Below, piece after piece: positions 8,848 to 17,210 of a DNA stretch of 64,000 nucleotides. The stretch is taken from contig NZ_FNGO01000003.1 of assembly GCF_900103135.1 (NCBI RefSeq), forward strand, positions 118,903 through 182,902, given 5' to 3'. Source of the DNA: Halarsenatibacter silvermanii (lineage in GTDB: Bacteria; Bacillota; Halanaerobiia; Halanaerobiales; Halarsenatibacteraceae). The position numbers and the translations under genes were made by a program. Under the pieces are notes generated by a model. The model was given only the letters and a program-made list of their open reading frames with translations, had not been told where the DNA came from and searched no databases. Numbering within the stretch: the first letter of the stretch is position 1; each line of letters starts with the position of its first letter.

Positions 8848-9204
8848 TTAAAAACTATCACCTTCGGGAGGAACTATGCACATAAATTCAAATTCTTCTT
8901 TTCCTCTATTTTCAAAATTGTGAGTTAGTCCGGCCGGCACAAACACATAATCATCCCGGCTTAATTCATGAGTGTCACTTTCTGTAACTACAGCTCCTTC
9001 CCCGGCCAGAATATAAACCCAGTGAGGCCAATCATGAGAATGCTGAAAAGTTTGACCGCCCTCTCCCAGGGTGAAAACTCGCATGACATGACTGTCCCAG
9101 TGGTCCTCCGGTGAAAATACAATTCTTTTTTTGGTATTGAGCGCGTGATCCTCATCTACCTGACCTGCTTCCAGCTCTTTTCTGTCACCTACCACGATAT
9201 CCAT
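8848..9204 (-). CDS. Small cupin-domain protein
   Basis: This is a single-domain cupin of 118 residues. The first cupin motif is visible as FQHSHDWPHWVYILAGEG (metal-ligand histidines plus a glycine turn). The second is VPAGLTHNFENRG with another histidine. Such proteins are metal-binding isomerases, dioxygenases or sensors; nothing here picks one. It sits between the DUF89 and TPP-enzyme genes and is probably cotranscribed with them. Confidence 0.85.
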   Translation of the reverse strand: MDIVVGDRKELEAGQVDEDHALNTKKRIVFSPEDHWDSHVMRVFTLGEGGQTFQHSHDWPHWVYILAGEGAVVTESDTHELSRDDYVFVPAGLTHNFENRGKEEFEFMCIVPPEGDSF

Positions 9205-9262
9205 GTTTTTGCCTCCTTTTTATTATCAGCCCCGTTAAATATTTGAAAACTCTCTCCTTATA

Positions 9263-10111
9263 TCAATCATTCAGGAAAAATGCCAGCTCACCTTCATCAA
9301 TTCCGATCAGATCAGAAACCGGACCACATTTGGCTTTGAGAAGATGAAAAATCTCTTCGTCTTCCTCGTAAAGACCTTCCAGATTACCCATACCTTTGGC
9401 CAGACGGAGATCTGCTTTTCGATAATAATCCTGAAATTCTTCACTCGTGTAATCCAGCATGGTGCCGGATGTCGGCGAACCGCTGGAAATGACCCGGGCA
9501 TAATTATCGATATTCAGCATATCTGCCTCTTTCATGGTTATATCATTGATAGCCGGTCTATCTCTGACAGCATATGTTATATCAACTATCTCCTGAAGCT
9601 CCTCCAGCAGAAGCTCATCGAATACAGCCTCACCGGCATTATCGGCCAGAATGAGAATATTTTCAGCCTTTTTGAGTTTTTTCTTAAATAACCCGTAGTC
9701 ACTGCGTACAAATACTCCTTTTGAAATCTCTCCCAGATTGCTTTCTATATCAACCTCCAGCCCTACACCTGCATCAATTGAGTTACCGATCGCTGATATG
9801 AGCAGAGCAGAAAATAAAGGATCCTCGGCCTGAGCGATAATTTTTTTAAATTCAGGCAGCAGCGATCTGGAAGTCTCGATATTTTTTCTTTTGTAATCAG
9901 CATAAGGATCGCTGACACCGGTTTTTTCCTCGATAACATCATGCATCTCGATAACTACTTCCAGCGTCTTGCTTTCCTCACCAATTTCCGGAACCATTTC
10001 GGCATAAGTGTCGATTATCTCCCGAATAATTTCCCTGTCATCCGAAGCCAGCTGAGCTGATTCCAGAGTCTGATTGAATAGACAGGGAAAGCATTCCAGC
10101 TGTATATTCAT
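9263..10111 (-). CDS. DUF89 / ARMT1-like damage-control phosphatase family protein
   Basis: From the ATG at 10111 this is a 282-residue protein beginning MNIQLECFPCLFNQ, the N-terminal cysteine motif typical of prokaryotic DUF89 proteins. Later signatures are ILILADNAGEAVFDELLL (Asp/Asn metal site), YAVRDRPAINDIT and KGMGNLEGL. Members are metal-dependent phosphatases thought to remove damaged or excess sugar phosphates. I preferred 10111 because GGGGAGG lies upstream of it and the longer frame to 10156 runs into the previous gene. The gap to the FAD oxidoreductase gene is only 10 bp, so the two are likely translated from one message. Confidence 0.87.
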   Translation of the reverse strand: MNIQLECFPCLFNQTLESAQLASDDREIIREIIDTYAEMVPEIGEESKTLEVVIEMHDVIEEKTGVSDPYADYKRKNIETSRSLLPEFKKIIAQAEDPLFSALLISAIGNSIDAGVGLEVDIESNLGEISKGVFVRSDYGLFKKKLKKAENILILADNAGEAVFDELLLEELQEIVDITYAVRDRPAINDITMKEADMLNIDNYARVISSGSPTSGTMLDYTSEEFQDYYRKADLRLAKGMGNLEGLYEEDEEIFHLLKAKCGPVSDLIGIDEGELAFFLND

Positions 10112-10121
10112 GTTGTTTGAA

Positions 10122-12041
10122 TTACCTCCCCTGCAGTTCGGGTACGATAGTTTCAAAAAACTCCAGTAAAATTTGATAGGATGCCTGCCGGGTCAAAACA
10201 TCATTTTCAGCTACCCTGGCAGCCGTATCTCTATCCATAAACAATAATTCAGAGATCACTTTTTCCATACTTGAAGATAGACCTAGATCTACTCGAGCTG
10301 CGGATAGCAGCGAGGATAATGAAGCTTTAGTCAAATGCTCGGGCCTATCTTCTTTCCCGGGAAAATTTATATTTTCAATTTTCTCATCCAATTCATAGCC
10401 GAATTTTGGCCCCGCCCTAATCAGGGCTGTTTCCAGCAAAGAAACAAATTCCGAATCGGGCATGGGTTCTTCAAAACCGAACTCATTATCGTAACCAGCC
10501 TGGATTAGTCCAAGACCATTGATGAAGCGGATGCCCTCCAGAGCCCAGCTTTCTTCCCCTGCAAAAGAATAATCTTCCCAATCCAGATAAGCTCCCCGTG
10601 AGATCAGTTCACTTTGAAGCCGAGCTATTTTGTCCTCATCGACGGCCATCTCGCGAAAATTTAAATCGCCCGAAAGAGAAATATCTCCGGCGACCCCGGC
10701 AGCTTCCCCAGAAACCATGCCCACCGGAATAACCCGGGCAGAACCGTGAGCCTGTGAACCATAACTGGCAGACTTGCCAACAACCAGCAGCCCATCTATC
10801 TCTTCGGGAACTAAAGCCTGAAAGGGAATGCTGTATTGAGCGGGGTTAAAAAGCACCAGATTGGGAGCTTCAGGAGAAGTCCTCTGTATATCCACTGGAT
10901 AGGACCCCATACCTATCATGTCGTCAAAAACCCGATGTTCTCTGGCATCATTTATATCGAGTCGCTCTATTCCCTCAATCTGACGGTCCTGACGAATGTA
11001 AAGCTCTTCGGCAATTCCAGCTAGCTCAACCTCTGAAAAACCGGGTACATTCTCTCTGATATGCTCGACCAAATATTCCAGCTCACGAAAGGCTTTTAAC
11101 CTGCCCTCTGCCCGTGACTCCTGACAGAAAGGATCAACATCAGGTATCTGCAGAGCATTTATCAAAACCCTGTCGCCGCTTTGTCGGCCCACATTAAGAC
11201 CGCGGACCCTGATGTCGGGATGGCGGTTTTCGTAGGTCTGCATCTCATCCCAGAATCCCCAGAGCGATCTGTGATCTCCACCGGTATGAGGATCGCCATC
11301 GGCTCGCAGATGTTCAAGAGCTTCATGCCAGTTTACATTATCAAGCTGAAATACCAGGGTTGCAGCCTGGAAATTATCGGAAAGTCCAATATCTTCCATA
11401 CCCCGGATGTAAGGGACGCCAGCCTGTGCTGCCAGCCGGGCCCCCTGGCTGGCATCGATAAATCTCTCAGCGGCATAATAATTCCTCTCTCCATCTCTTT
11501 TGTTCTCTGTAATTATGCCCACAATCCGTCCATCTTCTAACACAGGTTCCTGAAGCTCTTCCTGGTTTATCCAGCTGAGCTTTTCTTCCTCCCGAATCAT
11601 CCTTCTAAAAACCCTGAGAGCGGTGGAAGTATTGAAAGATATCCCCTCCAGCTGGTGATAAAATTCTGCGAATAGCCCCTGTGTAAGCAGATCGCCTTCG
11701 GGGTTAAAATTCATATCTATAGTATTTAAACCTCCCTGGACCATCAAGCCCCCCGGCTGACGTCGTTCACCAATCAACAGTGTTTCCCGGCCGCTGCGGG
11801 CGCTGGCCACTGCAGCCGCTATTCCTTCCGGATCCAGGCCCAGTACAATGATTTCATGCTTTTCATCGAATTCAGCCGCTTCAAAATCAGCTTCTCCAGC
11901 TTTGACTGTATTACCGTTAAAAATATCCCCCTCTAAAAGTGCCGGTCCTGCTGCTATAATGATCGATACAACCCCCAGCAGTGCAAAAAGCAATAACATT
12001 TGATTAGGGTTTGGAAATTTCTTTTCCTTAAACAAATACAA
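10122..12041 (-). CDS. Exported FAD-dependent oxidoreductase (FAD_oxidored type) with SLH-like tail
   Basis: The N-terminus has a membrane anchor or signal (QMLLLFALLGVVSIIIAAGPALL), so the enzyme is probably outside the membrane. A dinucleotide-binding start follows (EIIVLGLDPEGIAAAVASARSG, then GGLMVQGGLN). The central domain matches the FAD_oxidored group, which also contains proteins labelled xanthan-lyase-like. The last ~160 residues include a degenerate S-layer-homology-like unit around WALEGIRFINGLGLIQ. GAGGTGA abuts the TTG at 12041, so the in-frame TTG at 12035 may be the real start. The reaction is unknown. It heads the operon with DUF89, cupin and TPP enzyme. Confidence 0.78.
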   Translation of the reverse strand: MYLFKEKKFPNPNQMLLLFALLGVVSIIIAAGPALLEGDIFNGNTVKAGEADFEAAEFDEKHEIIVLGLDPEGIAAAVASARSGRETLLIGERRQPGGLMVQGGLNTIDMNFNPEGDLLTQGLFAEFYHQLEGISFNTSTALRVFRRMIREEEKLSWINQEELQEPVLEDGRIVGIITENKRDGERNYYAAERFIDASQGARLAAQAGVPYIRGMEDIGLSDNFQAATLVFQLDNVNWHEALEHLRADGDPHTGGDHRSLWGFWDEMQTYENRHPDIRVRGLNVGRQSGDRVLINALQIPDVDPFCQESRAEGRLKAFRELEYLVEHIRENVPGFSEVELAGIAEELYIRQDRQIEGIERLDINDAREHRVFDDMIGMGSYPVDIQRTSPEAPNLVLFNPAQYSIPFQALVPEEIDGLLVVGKSASYGSQAHGSARVIPVGMVSGEAAGVAGDISLSGDLNFREMAVDEDKIARLQSELISRGAYLDWEDYSFAGEESWALEGIRFINGLGLIQAGYDNEFGFEEPMPDSEFVSLLETALIRAGPKFGYELDEKIENINFPGKEDRPEHLTKASLSSLLSAARVDLGLSSSMEKVISELLFMDRDTAARVAENDVLTRQASYQILLEFFETIVPELQGR

Positions 12042-12315
12042 TCACCTCGAAAAAATTAGTGAGTCCCTTTATAATATTTCTCCTCAATTCAACAGAGTAT
12101 CTTTCAAACTAACAAATAAATTCTACAACAGCCAGCAAATCTCCTTCTTTTAAGTTTACCAGGGACGGCTCAAAAATTAGCCGACAATCATTACAACACT
12201 GTTAAATGATTACTTAAAAATTTGCTGGTAATTCAGTTATATTTTTATTGGATAGCTTTCTGGAGTCGAAATTATAAAATTATTTTTCCAAGGAACTCGA
12301 CAGGAGGGATTTAAT

Positions 12316-13212
12316 TTGAAAGCTGGAATAGTGGGCTTGGGTAAAATGGGGAAAAATCTGGCCCTGAATATGATGGATAACGGACATGATGTTGTAGCCT
12401 ATAATCGAACTCCGAAGAAAGTAAAAAACATTGAGGAGAAAGGAGCAGAGGGTGCTTACAGCCTGGAAGGGCTGGTAGAAAAGCTCTCGCCTCCCCGGGT
12501 TATCTGGGTGATGGTCCCCGCCGGAGACCCTGTACATGATATAATTACCCGGCTGTCTTCTCTGCTGAAAACAGGAGATGTGATAGTCGATGGTGGAAAT
12601 TCTCATTTTAAGAAAACCCTGGAGAGAGATCAGATGCTGGGGGATAAAGGTATTGAGCTGGTCGATGCCGGAACATCCGGTGGGGTAACAGGAGCACGAC
12701 ATGGAGCCTGCATGATGGTAGGAGCATCGGAAGATATCTATGAGTACCTGGAACCACTTATTGATGATATCACCGTGGAGGATGGCTGTATTCACACCGG
12801 TACAACCGGCAGCGGTCATTTTGTCAAAATGGTCCACAATGGCATCGAATACGGAATGCTGGAGGCTATAGGTGAAGGTTTTGAAGTTCTGGAGGCCAGC
12901 GACTTCGATCTGAATTTTGAAGATATAGCCAGGGTCTGGAATAACGGATCAGTGATCGAAAGCTGGCTGATAGAATTGACCAAAAATGTCTTCGAGGACA
13001 GAGGAAATCTTGAAGATATCAAACCTGTCATAGACTCTTCCGGCGAGGGCAAATGGACAGTGGAAGAAGCAATAGATTTGGGGCTCTCAGTGCCCGTGCT
13101 GGCTGAGGCTCTTATGGTAAGATATAGCACCCAGCAGGATGAAAACTTTGGCGCAAAACTGATAGCAGCTCTCAGAAATCAATTTGGAGGGCATGACGTT
13201 GAAAACAAATAA
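12316..13212 (+). CDS. gnd: 6-phosphogluconate dehydrogenase, short (YqeC/GndA-like) type
   Basis: The product converts 6-phosphogluconate to ribulose 5-phosphate plus CO2. At 298 residues it is the short bacterial form, not the ~470-residue enzyme. The Rossmann motif GLGKMGKNLALNM starts at residue 7, the substrate region DAGTSGGVTGARHG sits near residue 117, and the catalytic lysine lies in HFVKMVHNGIEYGM. Start is TTG at 12316 behind CAGGAGG. The 3' end overlaps zwf by 14 bp, so the two oxidative pentose-phosphate genes are translationally coupled. Cofactor (NAD or NADP) cannot be read confidently. Confidence 0.92.
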   Translation: MKAGIVGLGKMGKNLALNMMDNGHDVVAYNRTPKKVKNIEEKGAEGAYSLEGLVEKLSPPRVIWVMVPAGDPVHDIITRLSSLLKTGDVIVDGGNSHFKKTLERDQMLGDKGIELVDAGTSGGVTGARHGACMMVGASEDIYEYLEPLIDDITVEDGCIHTGTTGSGHFVKMVHNGIEYGMLEAIGEGFEVLEASDFDLNFEDIARVWNNGSVIESWLIELTKNVFEDRGNLEDIKPVIDSSGEGKWTVEEAIDLGLSVPVLAEALMVRYSTQQDENFGAKLIAALRNQFGGHDVENK

Positions 13213-14713
13213 GACACCCGAAAATTTACAGCTAGTTATTTTTGGGGGGACCGGAAATTTAAGCAGGAGCAAATTGTTCCCCAGTCTTTACAGCCTTTTC
13301 AGACGGGGTAAACTACCCGAGAATCTGACCCTGCTCGGTCTGGGCAGAAGGTACAGCAATGAATCCGAATATTTGAACGCTCTCTCCCGGAAAGCTAAAA
13401 ATGTACTGAGCAATTACAGCAAAGAAATCTGGCAGGAATTCAGCCGAGATATTAGCTATCAACGCTTTGATTTTCGCAGCCAGGATTGCTATCGAAATCT
13501 GAGAAAAAAGCTTAAAAAAGCTGACGATTCTTCAGCTTCTCTGACCTCAAATCTAATTTTTTATCTGGCAGCTGCTCCCCAGCATTTCGGAACCATCACC
13601 GAGTTTCTGGCTAAATACGGACTACTAAAGTCGGAAGAGGAAAGCTGGCCCAGGGTGGTATTTGAAAAACCCTTCGGATATGATCTCGATTCCGCCGTAA
13701 GATATAATAATCAGGTCAGAAATTTTGTGCCTGAAGAAAATATTTACAGGATTGATCATTACCTGGGTAAACAGATGATTCAAAACATCTTTGTCATCCG
13801 CTTCGCCAATGCTCTTTTTGAACCTGTATGGAATCGGAATCATATCGATAATATTCAAATAATCTCAACAGAAAAAAGTGGAGTTAAAAAACGGGGCAGA
13901 TATTATGATGAAGCGGGAGCAATGCGCGACATGATGCAGAGTCATCTGCTGCAGATGCTGGCTATGGTGACCATGGAGCCGCCGGTTGATATGACGCCTG
14001 AATGCATAAGAAGAGAAAAAATTAAAATTTTTAAATCTCTAGCTTCACCTAATCCTGAAAATATAGAAAATGAACTCGTTCTTGGACAGTATGTTTCTGG
14101 CAGCATCGAAGAAAAATCCGTTCAATCATATCAAGATGAACCCGATATAAGAAAAGATTCCCTTACCGAAACTTTTGCAGCTCTCAAACTTCAAATCGAC
14201 AGTCTCAGATGGCAGGATGTGCCATTTTATCTCAAGACAGGAAAAAGGCTGGGGGAGAAGAGAGCAGAGATAATAGTAGAGTTTGAACCTTCTTTTCATC
14301 CCGCTCTGGAAAAAAATCTGAATCCGGACAATTCCAATATTCTGAGAATGACCGTCCAGCCCAAAGAAGGAGTTTCTCTGCAGTTCAACGCAAAAAAACC
14401 CGGGAAAAAGCATAAGACAGTTCCGGTAAATATGGATTTTTGCCAGAACTGCAAAAAGAATTTCAATTCACCTGCGGCCTACGAAGAGATTTTTACCGGG
14501 CTTTTCCGCGGTGATCAAAGCCTTTTCACCCACTGGCAGGAAATCAAGCACTCCTGGCAGTTCATAGACAGCGTGAAAAAATCAGCAGAACAAGCAGATA
14601 TCCCGATTATCAGTTATGACGCAGGCACCAGAGGACCGATTGAGGCTGATAGGCTTCTTGAAAAAGATGGAAGAGTATGGTGGGATGAGGTGAAAAGTTA
14701 TGAAAATATATGA
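13199..14713 (+). CDS. zwf: Glucose-6-phosphate 1-dehydrogenase
   Basis: This enzyme oxidises glucose 6-phosphate to 6-phosphogluconolactone. The nucleotide motif GGTGNLSRSKL is near the N-terminus and the substrate/active-site signature RIDHYLGK lies near residues 184-191. Length (504 residues) is normal. I chose the TTG at 13199 because GGAGG at 13186-13190 is 8 bases upstream; the ATG at 13193 is only 2 bases from it. It overlaps gnd upstream and the cyclase-family gene downstream, both by about 14 bp, making a tight three-gene operon. Confidence 0.96.
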   Translation: MKTNKTPENLQLVIFGGTGNLSRSKLFPSLYSLFRRGKLPENLTLLGLGRRYSNESEYLNALSRKAKNVLSNYSKEIWQEFSRDISYQRFDFRSQDCYRNLRKKLKKADDSSASLTSNLIFYLAAAPQHFGTITEFLAKYGLLKSEEESWPRVVFEKPFGYDLDSAVRYNNQVRNFVPEENIYRIDHYLGKQMIQNIFVIRFANALFEPVWNRNHIDNIQIISTEKSGVKKRGRYYDEAGAMRDMMQSHLLQMLAMVTMEPPVDMTPECIRREKIKIFKSLASPNPENIENELVLGQYVSGSIEEKSVQSYQDEPDIRKDSLTETFAALKLQIDSLRWQDVPFYLKTGKRLGEKRAEIIVEFEPSFHPALEKNLNPDNSNILRMTVQPKEGVSLQFNAKKPGKKHKTVPVNMDFCQNCKKNFNSPAAYEEIFTGLFRGDQSLFTHWQEIKHSWQFIDSVKKSAEQADIPIISYDAGTRGPIEADRLLEKDGRVWWDEVKSYENI

Positions 14714-15329
14714 TATTTCGATGACTATAGATTCAAAAATGCCGGTTTACAAAGGGAGAAAAAATAAAAAACCTGAGTTCAAAACTATCAGCGATCACAA
14801 AAGCGATACCGTCCATGAAAGTGAAATAACACTCAATATTCATACCGGCACCCATGTAGATACACCTCTGCATATGCTTCCCGGCGGAGCTGACACAACA
14901 CAGCTGGAAGAAGAGTTCATTTTTTCCTGCCAGGTGGTGGATTTGACCAACGTAAAAAAAAAGATAACTGCCGACGATCTAAAATTTCACAAAGTGAAAA
15001 ATTCCGAGTTTATACTTTTTAAAACCAGAAATTCCAGGCCGGGTTATCTGAAGAAAAACCCCAAAAATTTCGTATATGTCGCGGAGGGTGCAGCTCTAAA
15101 ACTGAGCGAGATCAATCCTGAAGGCGTGGGAATTGATGCGCTGGGAATCGAAAGAAATCAGCCGAATCATCCCACTCATCGGCTTTTATTACAGAATAGT
15201 ATTATTATTTTGGAGGGGCTTAGGCTGAATAATATTCCAGCCGGGAGCTACCGACTGATTCTTGCCCCCTTGAAACTCAATAATCTGGAAGGGGCTCCGG
15301 CCAGAGCTTTATTAATGACAGAAGAATAA
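14700..15329 (+). CDS. Cyclase-family metal-dependent hydrolase (kynurenine formamidase-like)
   Basis: This 209-residue member of the cyclase family has the metal motif HTGTHVDTPLH at residues 48-58 (His48, His52, Asp54, His58). A further family segment, GVGIDALGIE, lies toward the C-terminus. Known members include bacterial kynurenine formamidase and isatin hydrolase. The gene overlaps zwf by 14 bp and nothing of tryptophan degradation is nearby. An operon role in the pentose-phosphate route, perhaps hydrolysing the lactone made by Zwf, is a speculation from position only. Confidence 0.88.
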   Translation: MKIYDISMTIDSKMPVYKGRKNKKPEFKTISDHKSDTVHESEITLNIHTGTHVDTPLHMLPGGADTTQLEEEFIFSCQVVDLTNVKKKITADDLKFHKVKNSEFILFKTRNSRPGYLKKNPKNFVYVAEGAALKLSEINPEGVGIDALGIERNQPNHPTHRLLLQNSIIILEGLRLNNIPAGSYRLILAPLKLNNLEGAPARALLMTEE

Positions 15330-15358
15330 TCTTAATTCAGCAGAAAAATTTGGTATTT

Positions 15359-15403
15359 AAAAAGCCCGACCGCGGGAAATGACTTCCTGAGGCCGGGCTT
15401 TTC
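15359..15403. terminator. Bidirectional terminator between the cyclase and binding-protein genes
   Basis: AAAAGCCCG at 15360-15368 pairs with CGGGCTTTT at 15394-15402, with an inner CGGGAA/TTCCTG-like stem. A-rich and T-rich flanks allow it to end transcription from both converging operons. Confidence 0.85.
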
Positions 15404-15429
15404 ATCATCAAATTCTTTTAGACAGAATT

Positions 15430-16968
15430 TTACTCCTCAAAATATGCTTCTGTGGCTCTCAACTGTTCTCTCGGATGATGAATTAAACCACTAACATCTT
15501 CATCTACTGCATTTATTTGAACTTCGCTGTGCAGGAATATCCAGGGAGCATTTTCCCAGATTTTCTCGATGGATTCAGCATAAAGCTCTTCTCTGTGTTC
15601 TGTATCAGTACTAACCCGGGCTTCATCCAGCAGATCATCCACCTCAGGATAATCTGCATAGGCTCTGTTGTTTCCGTAGGGCACCCATTCATCCGAGTGC
15701 AGGAGTGCATAAAGTCCATAATCAGCATCGCCCGTGACAGTACCCCAGCCGAGCATGAAAAGTTCGTGTTCTGATTCTTCCGGGGGCACATCCATAAATT
15801 CCAGATAAGTAGCCCATTCGAGAGTTTGAAGTTCTATATCAATTCCCACATCTGCCAGCTGGCTCTCTACAGCCTGAGCTATAGTCTCATCCATCATGTA
15901 TCTTCCTACAGGATGATGAAAAGTCGCTTCAAAACCATCTTCGTAACCGGCTTCAGCCAGCAGATCCTGGGCCTTTTCCGGATCGTATTCATAAACTTCC
16001 TGTCCGGAATGACCAAATATGTCCGGGGAAATTGGAGCGTCAGAAGGATGGCCTGCTCCTTCCATCACCTGCTCCACTATAGCCTCGCTGTCGACAGCAT
16101 AATTCAAGGCTCTTCTAACTCTGGAATCATCCAGAGGTTCTTTCTGATGGTTCATGCCGATGTAAATAGTTCTAAGGCTGGACTGCTGAACTAGATCGAC
16201 ACCCTCTACTCCTTCCAGCCTTTCCATCTCGTGAGGGGGAACGAACATTGTAGCATCAACTTCCCCGGTTTCTACCTGAACAACCCGGGTGGAATCCTCG
16301 GGGACTATGTGAAATTTTAAGGCATCCAGATAGGCGTTATCGCCCCAGTAATCCTCATTTTTCTCCAGAACCACCTCTTCTCCCCTCGTCCATTCAACAA
16401 ATTCGAAGGGGCCGGTGCCTACAGGGTTGACGCTTAACTCCTCCCCGTACTCTTCAGCAGCTCTGGGGCTGACCATGCTCAAAAATTCATGAGATAAATG
16501 CGCCATCAGTGGAGCAAAAGGCTCTTCAGTCTCCAACCTCACTGTATAATCATCGATCACCTCAATACTTTCGACCTCATCGATCAGAAAAGAAAAGGGA
16601 GCTTCTTCTTCCAGAATCCGCTCTAAATTGAATTTTACCGCCTCAGCATCAAAATAAGCTCCATCATGAAATTCAATGCCCTCTCTCAGATGAATATCAT
16701 ACTGAAGTCCATCATCTGAAACTTCGTATCCTTCAGCTAGTTCAGGAACTATTTCGCCCTCGGGGGTCATATCAAAAAGGCCCTCAAGAGCATGCAGCAT
16801 CACGGTGGCTGCGGGTGAGGAATTTGCCTCAGCTGGATCGAGAGATTCCGGATCAGCTCCTATTGAGATATCCAGATCTCCGCCTTCCTGTGCCTGTACT
16901 GCACCTGCCAGCGGCATAACCAAAACCACTGCAGCTGCCAGGGCCAAAATCAAAATTTTTCTGCTCAT
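15430..16968 (-). CDS. ABC transporter substrate-binding protein, peptide/nickel (SBP_bac_5) family, copy 2
   Basis: This is a 512-residue secreted receptor with a clear signal peptide (MSRKILILALAAAVVLVMPL, cleavage near AVQAQ) and no lipobox cysteine. The family signature runs through LDPAEANSS, HLREGIEFHDG, VNPVGTGPFEF and RRALNYAVD. It binds oligopeptides or other small solutes outside the cell for a Dpp/Opp-type importer. The mature chain is very acidic. The ATG follows AAAAAGGAGTG. It is the last gene of a cluster with another binding protein and two permeases, separated from them by a hairpin and a mobile-element relic. Confidence 0.93.
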   Translation of the reverse strand: MSRKILILALAAAVVLVMPLAGAVQAQEGGDLDISIGADPESLDPAEANSSPAATVMLHALEGLFDMTPEGEIVPELAEGYEVSDDGLQYDIHLREGIEFHDGAYFDAEAVKFNLERILEEEAPFSFLIDEVESIEVIDDYTVRLETEEPFAPLMAHLSHEFLSMVSPRAAEEYGEELSVNPVGTGPFEFVEWTRGEEVVLEKNEDYWGDNAYLDALKFHIVPEDSTRVVQVETGEVDATMFVPPHEMERLEGVEGVDLVQQSSLRTIYIGMNHQKEPLDDSRVRRALNYAVDSEAIVEQVMEGAGHPSDAPISPDIFGHSGQEVYEYDPEKAQDLLAEAGYEDGFEATFHHPVGRYMMDETIAQAVESQLADVGIDIELQTLEWATYLEFMDVPPEESEHELFMLGWGTVTGDADYGLYALLHSDEWVPYGNNRAYADYPEVDDLLDEARVSTDTEHREELYAESIEKIWENAPWIFLHSEVQINAVDEDVSGLIHHPREQLRATEAYFEE

Positions 16969-17061
16969 AAAATAATATCACTCCTTTTTAAGTTTTATGC
17001 TTCAATTTCTAAAATTCAATATTTATGAATATTTTCCTTCCTTTACATGATAATTTTTATT

Positions 17062-17128
17062 GGATCTTCCTATATTCAGTTGGCAAATAGGTGTGTCAAA
17101 AACTTATTTAGATATTAACAAGAAGGCC
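17062..17128. mobile_element. Short relic of the ISL3-like MITE family
   Basis: The segment begins GGATCTTCCTATATTCAGTT and shares AATAGGTGTGTCAAAAAC with the copy at 46272. It ends AACAAGAAGGCC, the reverse complement of the usual end. It is only about 67 bp and lacks the conserved interior. No exact flanking duplication could be found (TTTTTATT versus ATTTATAT), so it is probably an old, deleted copy. Confidence 0.55.
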
Positions 17129-17160
17129 ATTTATATTGTTTTCAAAAAATTTTAATCAAA

Positions 17161-17196
17161 TTCACCCCCTGCCCTGCCTGAGAACAGAGGGTGAAC
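17161..17196 (-). terminator. Stem-loop after the first binding-protein gene
   Basis: Read on the minus strand, TTCACCCTCTG pairs with CAGGGGGTGAA, and T-rich sequence follows. It lies just downstream of the stop at 17211 and probably ends most of the message before the second binding-protein gene. Confidence 0.6.
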
Positions 17197-17210
17197 AGAA
17201 AAAAGACAAT

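Noticed and set aside
12280..12837. 185-codon minus-strand frame overlapping gnd
   Set aside because: It is the antisense shadow of gnd and has no coding signals.
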